A stretch of DNA of 64,000 nt from Triops longicaudatus (Eukaryota; Arthropoda; Branchiopoda; Notostraca; Triopsidae). The stretch is taken from positions 186,001-250,000 of the forward strand of contig JAGQDJ010000056.1 in the NCBI GenBank assembly GCA_022885665.1, read 5' to 3'. Position 1 is the first letter of the stretch; every line of letters starts with the position of its first letter. The notes under the pieces were generated by a model. It was not told the DNA's origin and made no database searches. It was given only the letters and a program-made list of their open reading frames with translations. This document shows, one piece after another, positions 22,139 to 36,100 of the stretch. Position numbers and translations under genes: made by a program.

Positions 22139-22334
22139 AGGGCCGTACCTAGCATTTTACTTCGGGGGGGGGGATGTGGGGGTGGTCTTGAGAGTTCGGG
22201 AGAGGTTTTGCTCTAAGCAATTTTTTTTTTTAAAAAAAACTTTAGGCGTTTCCCTATCTTCCTTATTATAAAGTAAACATTTCGGGGGGGGGGGGGGTTA
22301 AATCCCCATTACCACCCTAAACACGGCTATGGCT
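22139..22334 (+). mobile_element. G-run element, copy 1
   Basis: It starts AGGGCCGTACCTAGCATTTT and ends CCCTAAACACGGCTATGGCT. The inner flanks are CTTCGGGGGGGGGG and CATTTCGGGGGGGG. The ends are roughly inverted (GGCCGT versus the complement of ACGGCT), which suggests a small non-autonomous element. The terminal module recurs at 46940-47097 (reverse) and 54828-54900. No coding capacity. Confidence 0.5.
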
Positions 22335-25183
22335 ACAGATTTAAGAATTGTCATTATTAACTAAACGCTAAAGTCACAAACGAAATACTGCCCATGACAA
22401 AGAATCTTAAACATAGTACACAAACTACAAAGTTAAAATAAATTAGGAAAACTACATACGACGTGGATTCCAAAAACTCTGAAAATTAGTGAAAATTAAG
22501 AAATACTAAATTGGAATATTCTTCGAAGATTTCTAGAAAACGAAGGCAAAACCTCTTCTGTCTTTACATACATAGTTAGCATGCTGGTTGCTGGCTTATA
22601 CTGAAGTTAAATTTGTATTAATACATAATAGGTTGACACTTTTCACATTAGGTCCAACAAACATGTGTCAGTTTTTTATTTTAGTTCGTTTTAAAAGCAA
22701 CAAAAATAAACATGTCACGATACAGTAAAATTAGCAAAATTAAAACGATAAAAGCTAAATTATTACAACAATGAAATACAGAAACTATGAAAGCATAAGA
22801 GTCAAAAATTAATTAAACTCGTTGAAGATAAAAGTAGCTGTCATTTCTATAAAATAGACTAGACGATAGTAAGCTTTCTTCGAATATTGGGTACGTTAAT
22901 AGCCTTCAATATTCTCCGTTTTACGGACAAATGCCCATTAAGAGACTCAATGTAGTATCAACGACGACACTGTCCGTGATATCATTTCAAACAAACAACA
23001 TTGTGTTGTGTAATATGAGTTAGCAAGAGGTAACAGTGACAATGTTACGGTCCAATGCACGTTGATGGACAACTGAGATATGTGTTAGGATCGTTGCCCG
23101 TCCTTGGAATCAAAGTTTGATTGTTTTGCTTTTGTTGTCAGTTCCATAGCTGAAACCGTACATAACACGTTATGCTAGAGAGGCCGGAGAGCAGAAAAAA
23201 TCAAGCTTAATTGTACCAGGACTTAATGATTTCGTATGTTGGCCGTGGCTATCCGCATTGTGTGTGCTATTTTATCGAAATTTTTTTCCATAGTCAATTT
23301 CTCGCCACGACATTGTTAATGATGTTTTTCCAACCTTACTCCATTTTTGCAGCATCCCCTCTCCCCCCTTTGCTTCTTCGTTCTTTTCTAAACCTTTGCC
23401 TTAAGCCCACTGAACTCCATCCATAATATCAACAAACAAAGCTTCACGTGCCTTTCCCAAGTACTAAGGAAATGCGAGAGACTTGACGCTGTAAAAATCG
23501 ACTAAAACGCAGGAAAAGAAATTCTCTCAAACTGGCCTTGGTTTAATAATTTACACCGAAGAAAGTGACAATGAATAAATCGAATGAAATTACCTTGTGG
23601 CAGGTATCGTGCGAATTGAAGATAAAACAAGTCGGGGGAGAAAGTCCCACTTTAATCACGTGCTGGTAGCAATTATTCCACGTTAAGGGCGAGGAAGACA
23701 ATTATTACGTTTATTTTTGTTTCTGTGCGGGAAGCGAATGAAAAAATGGGAGAAGTTTCGAATTGACGCACCAAACACACACGCTTGCTGCTGCTGAATC
23801 CTACGCGGTTTTTCGTCACATTGATGCTGTGGCCCAAGCTGGGCGAGTTGGTAACCCGGGTTTAGATCGTCCGTCTTTCGTAAAACAGCCCCCCCTTTTG
23901 CTCTTTCTCTCGTCCTTCCCCAACCCACGCGGGCGCAGACTCTCACCGAGCCCTTACGCGCAACCCCGTCTTGCCATATTGGTTCAAGTAAGAAATAACG
24001 TGAAGCTTTGGCTATAACTTCAAAGGAGTAAGCGAGAAAAGAAACAATTCACTCCTACCCAGAACCTCCCACCTGCCTCTCCCACTCTACCTTACTTTTC
24101 CCTGACTGTCAGGAGTGCAACGCAAACTGCTTGAAACTCGGAAAGGCATTGTTTAATTGCATTACAAGAGCCTTAATCAAGTATTCGACTAGAAAATAAA
24201 GTCCAAAAAATATGCTCGACCATAGCTTCGTGCAGAAGAGAGAACGTATGCTGGACGCTGTCATTCTTCAGCGGGCGCCAGTTGGGATAACACCGCACTT
24301 ACGGGTTTCCTGTGCAGCGGTAGCGCCCGTAGCGGGGGATAAGGGTAGAAGCATTAATGGGAGATAGCCTCAACTCCCTAGAGAGAACTCTCCCCTTGCC
24401 TCCCACTGACGCCTCCTTTTCGTTGACTTATCTCTATCCCTCGGTACTGACGCAACGAGACGAGAAAACAGCTAAGGGCGTCTCTACTATTTGGCTATCG
24501 CAAGCTCACAGACGACGGTCACGGTATTAATGCAAACGAGACAAAAGGCGAACCAACTGGGTCCTTGGAGAGAGACATGTTTTCGTATTAGGTGTGAAAA
24601 TTAGATGTGCCTTGTTAGAATTGGGTAGCAAGGGAGCCTGTCTTCTTGTGTGCAGAGTTACAAAACATCAGAGTAGGTTTGATAACGGAAAAGTTGTTAG
24701 ACCTGTAGAAAATAAAACTAGGGAGACATGTTTATATTGTGCCCATGGTCACTTTTGTGATTAATCGAAGAAATACGCAAACTCTCGCTAGATGGCATTG
24801 GAGTCACGAACACTATCACTCAAAGTTTTTTTTATTGTTAAAGAAGTGCTGGAAATTTTTTAACAGTTCTGCACAAAAAAAGTGCACTGAAGCGAAATAG
24901 AGTAGATCTGTTATTCAATCACTATGGAAGAGTCCCTTGGTTGGATAATCCAATGATTTGTAGATTTAAAAAGGTGCACAAAATAACGCTGTTAGGTAGG
25001 AAAAGCGACAAACAAATTATGTACTGACAACTTATGTAACTTTCAGTGCAGATTACTTTCGAAGCGAACTTTTGTCTTGCTTTCTAATGTAATTATTATA
25101 GTGTTTACGTACGAAAACGTTTTCTGGTCCAGAGGGTAGTTGACAAACCCAATAATTGACCAACTCAGACGCACGTGTCAAGT
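22335..25183. other. Non-coding; GC-richer segment at 23.7-24.6 kb
   Basis: No gene is supported. The segment from about 23.7 to 24.6 kb is clearly richer in G and C than its surroundings (for example GCGGGCGCCAGTTGGG near 24270 and CGCGGGCGCAGACTC near 23928), with overlapping short frames on both strands. It may be a promoter or leader exon of a neighbouring gene, but I see no supporting splice pattern. Confidence 0.35.
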
Positions 25184-26175
25184 GAAAGGACAGGACATTG
25201 CAGACATTTTCTGCTCTTTATGTATTATTTCACGTGCAGACAAAAACTCTCGCCCAACATTATAGACATTAGATGAACTTGTACTTTGACTATGAAACGA
25301 GGTATTGCAAGCTTTCAGGACGATAAAAATAAGACAAAACGACCTTGAAAAGTAGGGGTTCTTCGAGGTGTATAAAATTAAATGCTGGGTTGTAATGTGG
25401 ACTCACGATTTGTCCTTGAGTTTACCATAAGGAAACTCGTCGATTGCTTTTAAAGTTAAACACGATAGACTTAAAATATTTTAATAAAGTCCTTCATTTG
25501 ATTTACCTTCATATTCCGTCAGTCACGGGAATTTTCTAGCTCTGATTTGTGCAAAAAGATGAATGATTTTGGATGAATGCTTAAAGAAAAGGCAACTTTG
25601 TAGGAAAGTTCGCTAAGTAATTTTCGTTTGGTTTTATCTGTGGAGTGGTCAAGTAATTTCGCATTTTGAATTGCAGGTAAGAGCAGCTTTGTTACCTCAT
25701 ATTCCGCAGCGTGTTTCTCATGGTCAAAGCGGCTCAGACTAAAACTTACTAAATCATCACTTTGGAGTTTTAAAACTTCATGTGAAATCAACATAGCGAC
25801 TTTTCTGTGAATATTTGGAGTGATTATTCTCAACCTTTTGGTCCACGCAAAAAGTATTTTTACTTAATTGAGATACATTTATTATTAAGTGGCACAATTA
25901 AATTACCACGAGCTTGTTCTTAAAAAAAGTTACGCTTTAACTTTTACAGAAGTCGCACGAACCCGTTCAATAAGAAATGCCGCGTATTTATTTTTCATTT
26001 ATTTTCTCGTGTACTTTGTAAGCTTTTTTATATAACACTTTTCTCCACGTAGGTTTGATCGTATTCACTTAGCACCTAATTTTTCCCATTCCTAAACGAT
26101 TGTAGTTCATTAGTTACGATTTTGTACGATTTGCCCGACGTTTCAACTGCCCTGTCTCTCCTTCAATCTCTAGTC
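25184..26175 (-). repeat. Dispersed repeat DR1, copy b (longest open frame)
   Basis: This is about 1 kb aligning with 16495-17440 and 50120-50942. The minus strand keeps a 104-codon open frame at 25833-25519 that includes KLLLPAIQNAKLLDHSTDKT and SFIFLHKSE. The same frame is recognisable in copies a (LYLPTIENAKHL, CIFLHKS) and c (TLFKPQFKLATIQPLHRKTD). The upstream part, 25390-25200, aligns to the minus-strand frames of the other two copies but has stops. I do not recognise the protein; it may be the corpse of a transposon-encoded frame or just conserved repeat DNA. Confidence 0.65.
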
Positions 26176-27849
26176 TCATTTTCACAATAAATGAACGTCA
26201 GAATTAGCTGAGTTGGTAAGTAACAGGTGGCCATACTTCGGACGGCAATCAGTAAAATTTTTTCCTACAGCATTCATTCTTGAAATTATCTTTCGCATCT
26301 AACGATAAAGCAGTTGCAAATTGACGATTAATGGTTGGTAGAGTATTAAATAAATAAAAAAAGGACATAGTTAGCTAACTAGACAAGCTTGAGCACTCTG
26401 AAAACACGTGTGATGGTGATTATGTCACGAAGCTTGGCGTTCAGACAGTAACAGTTTCTTTCGCTAGGTGGCAGATGTTTCACACGAGGCGTCCTTTTAT
26501 TTTATTCTTCATTTAGGACGGATAATTACGATATGGGTCTTATGTACAATTCCAGTCCTTTTGTTAATTTCGAAGCATTAAACCTTCTACGGACGGGTGA
26601 CTTGATTGACGCGTATTACGAACTAGGGTGAATCGCATTAGCTAGGGTATGTCGGGATCAGCACGCGTGTTTCTGAACAAGTGGCTGTATCGATTTCGGA
26701 CGGATTTCGAATAAAGAGTAAATAGCTATGTATACGCACTGAGCAAGTATACTACTCTACGTGCGAAAGTTTCAGTGTTGCTATATCATTCCTAAGAACC
26801 TGTTTTAAAGCACAAAATTAGCCATCATTTCAGATCAAAAGCTCAATAATTACAACTTGTCAAGGAAAGGAAAACCAGTCGTACTAACTCATTCCGGACG
26901 TTTAGCACTGACAGGTGGCAAGTTTGATCCTAATGAAAGATCGTAGCAACGGAGTCCTACTTTGCTAATGTAACTGGATCTATGCTTTCAAACTAACATA
27001 AGCCGGGTCATATACCTCATTAGACGAACGAAATATAACATCACGGCAGCATGACACGTACATCCCGTCCACAATATCACGCTAAATTTTCGTGGGCAAC
27101 TTATAAAGTTTATTTCATTATTATCATAGTTAAACTACCTAAGGGAAATGAAAGGTCAAAAGGAAAGCTTTTCAAAATCTTGTATTTTTTTTTACTACTT
27201 TTGACAGCACACCCGTGCTGAAACTAAACGACAGAATTAAAAGCTCCAATTTCTTTTGTTCAATTACGCTGTTAATTAAAACCACAATTAAGACCACAAA
27301 TTTTTTCCACGCACTATTGCACAAGAAATATAAAAAGGTCATACTTAGTAATTTAACACGTACCTATATTACGCGAGTAAGTACTTTGTATTTCCTATAA
27401 ATCACTCAGTGTTAGTTATTAAAACAATCAGCATGGCAACAACTAATTTGCCTTCCCAGAAAAACCCAACCACTTAAACGAGTTTAACACCCACACTTTT
27501 TTTAAATGTTTGAATATATATCTTTTTTTCAACAAGCATGCCAAAATAAAGTTATAAACAAAAATGAGTTATTTAGTTTCTAAGACAATAAATAGAAATC
27601 TGTCGTGAAAACTCGTTCAGTAATCCACGGAGTATTAAAACGGCAGGAAATGGAGGGTTAAGTTAGTTATTTCAAGCCTAAGACAAAAATAGAGATGAAT
27701 ATGTATAAAATAACGCTTATCAGTTCTTTGCAGTTCGTGGGGTTAAAAGATTTCAGAATTTGATCCATAATTTTTGCATAACTTGTGGTAGCAGCACCCA
27801 TCGTTTCAAAGTTTCCATGTAGCTGGTACACGGGGGTAAAATTAACGTT
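26176..27849. other. Non-coding, 3' flank of the tetraspan gene
   Basis: Nothing recognisable. The right end must hold the 3' UTR of the minus-strand gene that stops at 27850; no close AATAAA is visible on that strand. Confidence 0.4.
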
Positions 27850-29416
27850 TTACATATTCGAAGTTAAACGAGTTTTCATCTCGACAGGTGCATTGAACTC
27901 CATACGATCTCTATCCCGGAGCTCTTGATAAAAACTCAAGACGACTACCCAGAAGTATATCATAATCACTGTAGAGAAAACGAAAAAAAAGGAAGCAAAT
28001 CGAAATAAGGGATACAAAACAAGACAGGAGAAAAGAAACACAACATAAAAATAATAGCAAACGTATTTTTTTGGTAACTAATATACCCCAACATAAAAAA
28101 TATGTTCTTCTTTCGCCGAAAAAAAATTCTTTCCTATAGTCGTAACTTGTGGATAAATTTGGCAACCAAATCTAAGAATTTAAAGAAAAAGGGAAGAAAT
28201 TGTTTCGTCTTACCGATTTGTATAAGGCACACGATCAATATGGCAATAGCGGAGCCGAAACTGACATAAATCATGGACAGAACAGTAGATAGGACTACAA
28301 AGATAATCGCAATGACGCCCCAGACAAGCCATGGAATCAAGAAAAAACGACGGCCCTATTACAAAGTAGATAAAAAGGGTGGTAAATGTCAGAAAAAATG
28401 GAACTATGAGACTAGCTATGTTAGTTATTTTCGTATTTTTTTTTTTAGGAAAGTGCCTTACTTTGACAGCACCGTAGATCATCAAGCCCGAGAAAAGAAC
28501 TGATATCAACATACACACAATGGCCAAGATAAAGATGAACTTGCTGTACGCTAGAATGAAAAAGTGAATAAAATATTATTAAAAAATTATTTCGTTACAT
28601 CCAAATTTCAAAGTATTCTAGTGAATTTGACTAAACTGCAAGACATGCTAAGAAAAATTAATCTTTATGGGCTGATAAACATTATGGAGAGCATTTAGAA
28701 CATAAAAAAGCTCAACAATATGCTAAAGAAAGATTAATTAGGACAATTACATCTCAATTTCTGCCCACATTACTCTTTACGAGTAAAAGTCTGGTTAAAG
28801 GCAGATTTAAGTAGGACTCAAATTCAAATTCGATGATTTGCAGTGAAATTTCGCCAAAGTTTTGGTCGGTAGCTCCAGCAGTAAATAAGAATGGTTGTAA
28901 AATAATTATTCAATCCAAGAGACGAGTAAGTCCAGGAAGAAATGCTGCAATGGTTCGGAAACTTGCGGCAACAATTTTGTAACTTCCAGTAGCAAGTTTC
29001 TCTTTCGGGATTTTCGTTCGTAGAGTATAATGGATCCCTTGTTTCATGCTATTTTACCATTAACGAGATACTGTCTAAGATTCTCCAGCTCTTGTTCTTG
29101 TTCTTCCGGACTTCTGTGCTTAGTGCCTTGGGCCTCGGTCGGGTTAATGAACGACGTCAGAATTTTCACCACTGTTAAAGCCACGTCTTCCACGAAATGC
29201 AAGCCCAGGGCTAACGAAATTATAGATGTCAAAGCACCGGTCTATAACGAGATAAATCGTCATTAAATTCATCCGCACAATCCACTTTTCCTTCGATTTA
29301 CTTAATTATCGTCAAATTACGTCAATTACTGTTACACTTACCAAGCCTAAGAAGCCTAACGTGATCGTTCCTCTTCTTAGCCCGAAAAAACAGCAACAAT
29401 TCCGTAAAACTGGCAT
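27850..29416 (-). CDS. Tetraspan membrane protein, DUF4728/pasiflora-like
   Basis: This is a five-exon gene for a 202-residue four-pass protein. Exons: 29416-29342, 29241-29058, 28550-28462, 28355-28214 and 27968-27850. All borders are GT-AG and the phases close (0, 1, 0, 1). The N-terminus, MPVLRNCCCFFGLRRGTITL, has the Cys cluster followed by LRxGT that I associate with arthropod DUF4728 proteins, a group including Drosophila pasiflora septate-junction proteins (family assignment from memory). TM1 is at about 15-40. A polar, acidic loop (SPEEQEQELENL) lies in residues 41-87. TM2 is at 91-115, TM3 at 121-146 (PWLVWGVIAIIFVVLS) and TM4 at 148-178, ending IYFWVVVLSFYQELRDR. A short cytosolic tail ends TSNM. 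A role in epithelial junctions or vesicle membranes is inference. The longest intron is the second (about 507 bp). Confidence 0.85.
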
Positions 29417-32400
29417 TGTAACGAGTTTGAGCGTGCACTAAATATGTCCAATTTTCAACCTGTAGGATAATACACAATAAAAGTGTAATTAGTAAACAGT
29501 TCACTAAATACTATACTTGAAACAGCAACCAACAGCGCCCAAGGCGCGAAAATTGACAATAGTATAGCGGACAATACTACACACCTTCACACAAAATTTT
29601 GGTCGAAATTTAAAGAAAACTGCCTCTAACTTACTGAAAAGTTACTAATATTTACCTTACAAATAATGTAAAACTGTCAAGCTTAGGGTTTACGAAAGTT
29701 TGAACTCACGTTTCATTGAGGGACACACCTTAATCTGCTAATTAGAGTCGGAGAAAGGAACGTTATGTGGAAATATTTCTTGTTTTAGACCCAGGTGTCT
29801 ATTTCTATTTTGATCAGAGCCAGCGACCATGCCCATGTTCAAGTTTAGCTCCTCCTTTCCGCTTCCTACGCGCGATTTTAGCTCGCTTAACAACGCTAAT
29901 ACGTTCGGCTCCAACCATGGGAAATAACCGTTAAGCGAACCAGACTCGGCAGGAAACTTGAACAAAAGGAACAGGAAAGAGCAGACGGAAATTGGTAACA
30001 AAGTATTTCTCTGTCTTTGCTAACTTTAGTCCAAGATCTGTTCGACACTTCAGGTACCAGACTGAAACTTGCAAAAGAACAGGAAAAAACGCCGTCACTG
30101 AAAATTGACCCTTTCACTAAACGAGCACGACGTGATTCTAAATAGGTTACACAATTCAACTCACGCAAGTGTTGTATATTTAGAAAAGGACTCTTTCACT
30201 TTGACTAATTGAGACTTAAATGTACCGTTAAATCTAAACGTAATTGTCAGTAAAAATGAAATCAATTCTTATATCCTATCTTGAAGTCGAAGTAGAAGAA
30301 TGCTACCAAACAGCACTAATTTATAAGCATTGTTGAAACTGGAAATATCCTCGCATTAAAACGAAACTACTTTTGGTCACTTAACAAACGGGTACGAAAC
30401 AACGTGCATTTGTCGAAATTTTGGTACCCGTTTTTTATGGCACATTATCACGAAAGCAAAGAAAAACGTACAGTATACCAAACTATCTATTAGACATGAA
30501 CTTAAGCACGCTCTCGATCTGACCACGTAAAACTGACGATTTCGGAATGGATCATGTATTTAAAAGACTTTTTGGTGTTTTTCGTAATAGTTTCCCTGGA
30601 AGGTGGAGCATTATTATTCTGTAGTTAAGCGAAGCGTCGATGAAGCGTCATTGCTCACTTGAGCAAGTTTTCAAGCGTCCCACGTTCTTCCTTTCCTTAT
30701 GCAACCTTCTTTCGGCAAGCCCTTATTCATTGCTATGACAAACTTAGCATGACGCTTTGTCTCAGCGCTAACTGAATCCGACACAAAGAGTTTTTACATT
30801 TGTTGCAAGTTGGTAGTTGTTAGTGAGATATATCAAAGGGGAAACGGATGTGAAATGTCACTCAGCCAAAGACACTTGGCAAGGTCAAGTTCTAGAAACT
30901 CGGCTTCGTACAATGTACCGCCCCCCTTTGTCCAATAAAGGAATAGAACCGAAAGGATACGGACATTTTAACTAGAATCCTCCTTTCATCGTTTTATGCT
31001 AATTATGCAAGCTAACTGGCAATGACCGCTGGCGAAACTCGATACGTCAGCTGGGGCACAAAGCAGAACACACGACCACAGAGCGAGAGTTACGTACAAA
31101 ACAAGTTTCCACCACTTTTGGTGTCTTTCAAGGAGACGAATAAAATCCTGAAATTCATTTACGTTGGCAAAACAACAGCAACAAGTAATTACTCAAAAGA
31201 TAAAAAAAAGCCCCAGAAGTACTCCAAACGATTTCGTGACTATAATTAGCGTCTTCATTAACGATTTCATTAATAATTCTGGTCATAGCAAGGACCATGT
31301 GCGTTGTCGTCGGGGTTGGAAACCACGTAAGTCGGACTTTCGCAAAACCCCATAAGAGTTACTACTGCAAAGAAGCGCGTATAACAAAACTCACGCCGAT
31401 CTCCGTCGAAATGGTTAGGAGTCATTCGTCATAACTAAGGAATATTTCACGTCAGCCATTGTAAACATAGAACGCTATGTCACGGCAACTGAATGACATA
31501 CAGCTGTCAAAGCCTCTTTTCTCACCAATTTCTCTGTTTCTTGGCATTTTATTCCCAGAAAAAAAGGCGAACCTAATCTTCTAGAATCTTCGTTTCTCGT
31601 GTTTTGGCGTCGTTTCCCAGAGTGTCTCTATAATGACACAATGTCTAGGTTTGTTCCATCCCTTTCTCCAACTACCGTCGGGCCATTAAAATAATTAAAT
31701 CAAATAATGGGCAGACTCTAGGCCGTGAGACGAATGAAGATTATGTGAAAAGGTTAAAGTATTACGTCATTAACGTAACAAGGTTAAGGACGGTGGGACC
31801 AAGCCTACGAAATTGGTTGAGAGGAGAAACTAAAATAGGACGTTTTAGCAATATAAGGTTTATCCCGGGACATTCGGCTCGCAGCATGAAATCCTGCAGC
31901 ACGGGACGTAGTTTTAGGCTTTCCTTGTGTAACATACGCGCGGTTTTAATTACCGCTGCCAGACTAAGAGTTAGGCTCTCTCGAAAACAGAACAATCGTA
32001 AAAGGCACCGCGTGTGAGCTCTGGGGAAATGTAATAATCTTACCGAGTATTACTACAGCTAAGCTGCCGCACGGCGTTTCAAATGACGTCCAACTCCCGA
32101 ACAGATGATCATGATTCGGGAAACTCGGTACCAGAGAAAACTAATGTGGCAGTACTAACCAATTTACTGTACCGTTCTACTGTAGTACATACCGGCCATG
32201 GTCACCGATTTCCAGCGCTGCTAGCAATCTGCATGTGGGTGTACACCAGCTCTTACGTCACAGCAATGCTGCAAGTAGCCTACTGTAATGTACTAGTAAT
32301 GTAGGCCTTAGACAGTAACACAAGTAAATGCAATACTTTAGCTTATATCATACGTCAGCTCAAAATCTCCAAGTTGACAGTTTTGCACAATAGAGCGCTT

Positions 32401-32834
32401 TTACAATGGCAAGGGCTTAGCATAAACATTAGTGTTAAAGTGTTAAAATTAGTGAGGTAGCTCACGTGAAGGGAAGGATAGTGAAGAAATAACAGTAAGA
32501 ACTGTGAAAAAAATGCTCTCAGTGAGACAAATGTGTGCGTCAGTTTTAAGCAAAGTATGCATGCCGATTAAAAAAGAATTATAAAACAAAACAAGAACAA
32601 AAGTAGAAAAGCTATTAAACTCAGTTTTTTTGTTGTTTCACTACTAGCATTTTACTGAAGAATACAGCGAATAAAGTATGACTTGAATAGAAGAAATGCG
32701 CGATATATACAAATGTTAAAGAAATACACTTTTTGCCTCATTTTGGTGTCTTTGATTTTTCGGTTATCGTGACAGTTTAAAGCTACGTTCGTTCAAGCAA
32801 AAGTAACACAGTGAAGGAGTCTTTCGGTTGTTTA
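29417..32834. other. Non-coding upstream of the tetraspan gene
   Basis: The left part should contain the promoter and any leader exon of the tetraspan gene. Minus-strand frames at 29738-30168 overlap in two phases and look like chance. From 31.5 to 32.3 kb composition is more balanced, with mirrored frames on both strands (31745-32017 plus, 31762-31995 minus, 32083-32304 plus) that match nothing I know. Confidence 0.4.
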
Positions 32835-33112
32835 AATCAAAACACAGTCACAACCTTTTGTCTTCAGGTAAATTGATGTTCAGAGTTATTCAGTAAACTT
32901 TGATCCTTTTAACATGTTGCAGCTACGGGTTTTTGGAGGGTAGCGCTGCGCGATCATGAGAGTCACGAGCATGAAACCTGAACCCAGAAAGCGAAAACTT
33001 CCTTAAAGTTGAAGACTAATGTGGCAAAATAAGGCTCAAATACTAACCGAGCTCTTACAAAGTGCAAAGAAGTGAGAATGTGAAAAGGAATATAAGTTTT
33101 AAGTCTAAATTG
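32835..33112 (+). repeat. Dispersed repeat DR2, copy a
   Basis: It shares an identical block, AATCAAAACACAGTCACAAC followed by CTTTT, with 48696-49008, then a GGGTTTTTGGA-like word, ACAAAGTGCAAA and AAGGAATATA...TTTTAAG in the same order and spacing. No coding capacity. Outside these landmarks similarity fades. Confidence 0.6.
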
Positions 33113-36100
33113 CCTCTCTTTCTGCCTGTCTCTTTTCATTAGTATTCTTTCTTAAAATTCTTTAAAAAAGTAATTGTCTTAAAAAAGCCAGACAGATTTA
33201 GTTGATACATGTTATAACTGTACGAGCAAGAAACGCCTGAAAAAAAATTAAAAAAATATTATCGGGATATTTCTTGATCGCGTTCAAAGCTCTACATGTA
33301 TCGGGAACGTGTAATTTAACAACGACTCACGCCACATCTTAAATAAAAACTCAGTATTTTTTATTTTATATTGCAACCTAGAAATTTAGAAATTTTTATT
33401 TCAATTTTACTCCAAAGCTAGCCGAAGTAAAAAAAGACAAACCGAAAAAGCGCGCTTTTATTAAATGATTTTTTTTACAATACCTCAACATCCAAACACA
33501 GCCGATGTTTTTTATATACGTGTTACTGAGCGAAAATAGCACGGCAATGTGCTTTATTTTGCGTGTAACTGAAGTTAAGATGGCCGTGGAAACGCAGCCT
33601 TAATGTTAGTGAAAGTGTTTGAATCATGTGTCGATAACATAAAATATAGCTCTTGAATTTCTACGCAAAGCCCATGGCTTCATGTCATGCAAGGCGTTTT
33701 TCCTTAAAAACTTGAGTCTTCTTGTTGAGCTAATCACAGAGCAAAAAATTCTTCGTAAAAACACACAGAAAACTGCGTAAATACAAGCTTTCAACGATGT
33801 GTATAAGAACTGAAGTTCAGCAGACGTTGACGTGTCCTTCGAAAAAAGACTGAAAAAGGCTCTGACAAAAAGCAACTCTCCCAAACTTAAACTACTAGTA
33901 CAAGCAATGAAATTCTGCGAAGCCGTGAGCGATTACAAGCATTACATAATAGCTCTAGCTCCAAGTTCATTCTTTGTAATGTGTAATTCTCCAATCGGTA
34001 CCTGCCTAACGGACTACTACTAAATTGATGGTTGCACAATGTACCAGCACCAAATTGATTATTGACTATACCTTACATTATAAGTAGGGATAAAGCAGAC
34101 GGGTAAAAATAACTTAACACTAGCTTTGTTTTAACTGAACTATTTTCCTTTTTAACAGTAAATTATGGACCATGATTTGAAATAATACAAACAGTAAGAG
34201 TTTAAATTTAACAAACTTTTTCCAAATATCCATCAGTCGGGGCTATTCCGGGAAAAAAACGCTTCTTCTGTTTTCCTTCTCTTTTTCAGCTAAAGATTGA
34301 GTAAAAGATTTGTTTTGTTTCGAAACAGTGAAGAATCAAATAAGTTACTGAGCTTTAAATTGCTGGTAGCATGTGTCAGTATTTTATTTTTAAAATACCT
34401 TTTCAAAATTACCCTACGCCAATACAACTTTGAACGCAAAAAAAGAAATTACATTGCACATTGCACACAACTTCAAAGATAACTTTTCTTGTAGAGAATT
34501 TCATGTGGCATTATGATGTGGATCAATTAAGCACCACTTAACCATATTCCTTAAAGAAAATGGCTTCAGTTGTTATAGAAAGATGTGTGATTAGAAAGAA
34601 ATTGGCACAAAGGAAGAATTGCAATATTTCAGCCTGAAAACCTATTTTCCTTTTCATAATTTCCTTGGTTGCACTTCCTATAATTTTAGCTACCTCTTTA
34701 ATCTTGTGTGTCGACAGTCTTTTCAACTTTGAAGAGGGAAGTTCAATTTTGTTGGTTTTTAAGCTAACTTTTCATCCTATTTTTCTTCTCGAATCGCGTC
34801 CTCCATGAAACCTCAGTAGCTTCGGAAAAAAGATAAGCCGCAACCCAGGAAAATGGTCAGCGTTTATTGGTTAAATTTGAACATCAGTTTTGCCTAATTC
34901 AAATTGTTTCACTGTGTTGTCATTTAGTCCACAGAAGTATTGGTCACTGTATTATATTTCTGGAAAGAAACAGCTCCTCCAACTGTCGTCATGTCATTTG
35001 GTAGCGAAACTCGAAGACACTGAAAATGTGTAAAAAAAATCTCTTACTTTCAGCTTCGTGTTTCCAGGAAATGTGCATAAAGAGAAGCTTGATTTTGATA
35101 CTCTAAGAAAGCCTATTGCTGAATCTGACGACACCTAGTTTGGTATGTTAAGTAGACGCAGATGACCTACTGTTCCATATAAAATGTTGAAAGTTACCCT
35201 GTGTGTTCAGAGTAGCTCAGTTTGACGGTACCATGCATCTAAAGTATAAATTTCTGAAACATTTCAAATCTTCTATCCGCTGGATTGCTCATTACTTAAA
35301 AATTAAAACAAATAAAATAAGAATAGTGAACCAAAAATATCTTTACAGTTTTATCTTGGACTGAAAAAGTATAAAAAAACTTCGTGTGAAACAAACACGC
35401 AAAATATACTATCATTACGGAACATCCAAATGTCCGTTCAATTTTCAACGAAATGTCAACACGGTCACACAAAAAATCTGAAACTTAATCTGAATCCACA
35501 GCTTTAAATAATACCTGAATTTTTTTGCTTTGAAGGTTTAGCTAATTGGGAGTTATTGGGGGACCTTCAACAATAAATACCACCCGAAGACGCATTTCTG
35601 AAGATTTTCTCCCTCAAGGCAGCCAGAAGGGGAGAATGGGGGGTGCTAATTACCCTCGGACTTGGATCTACACATAATTTTCAATGCGCCGACGCCGTCA
35701 AAACGCACGGCACCAAGCGTAGCGGATATGCCCCAGGGCTGAACGTTCTCCAGTTGGTTTTAGTCCTAGCGAAGACCTCGTGTGAGAGTCACGTTTATGT
35801 ACAGTATGTGACACATTCTCGCTACAACTTAGTCTTAAACCTGTTTAAACAAGCTTTAAACTTATTTTTGCCTGTTACTCCTATAACGTCTTCTGTCTTC
35901 GTGCACTAAAAATCAAGCAACAAATCGAAGCACACAATCGAATCGGATCACGACTCAGATCACCGAACATTAGTGTAACTGTGTTAAAGATTCTTTTATC
36001 AGTAACACACTTTTCTCTAACAACGTTCCTCTTCTTCCTTGCTTTCTAATGGTGGGAACCTTAACTTGATTTCCATCACGAGAGATTTACGCTAGAAAAC

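Noticed and set aside
31745..32017. Arg-rich plus-strand frame and its mirror
   Set aside because: Both strands are open over the same bases and neither resembles a known family.
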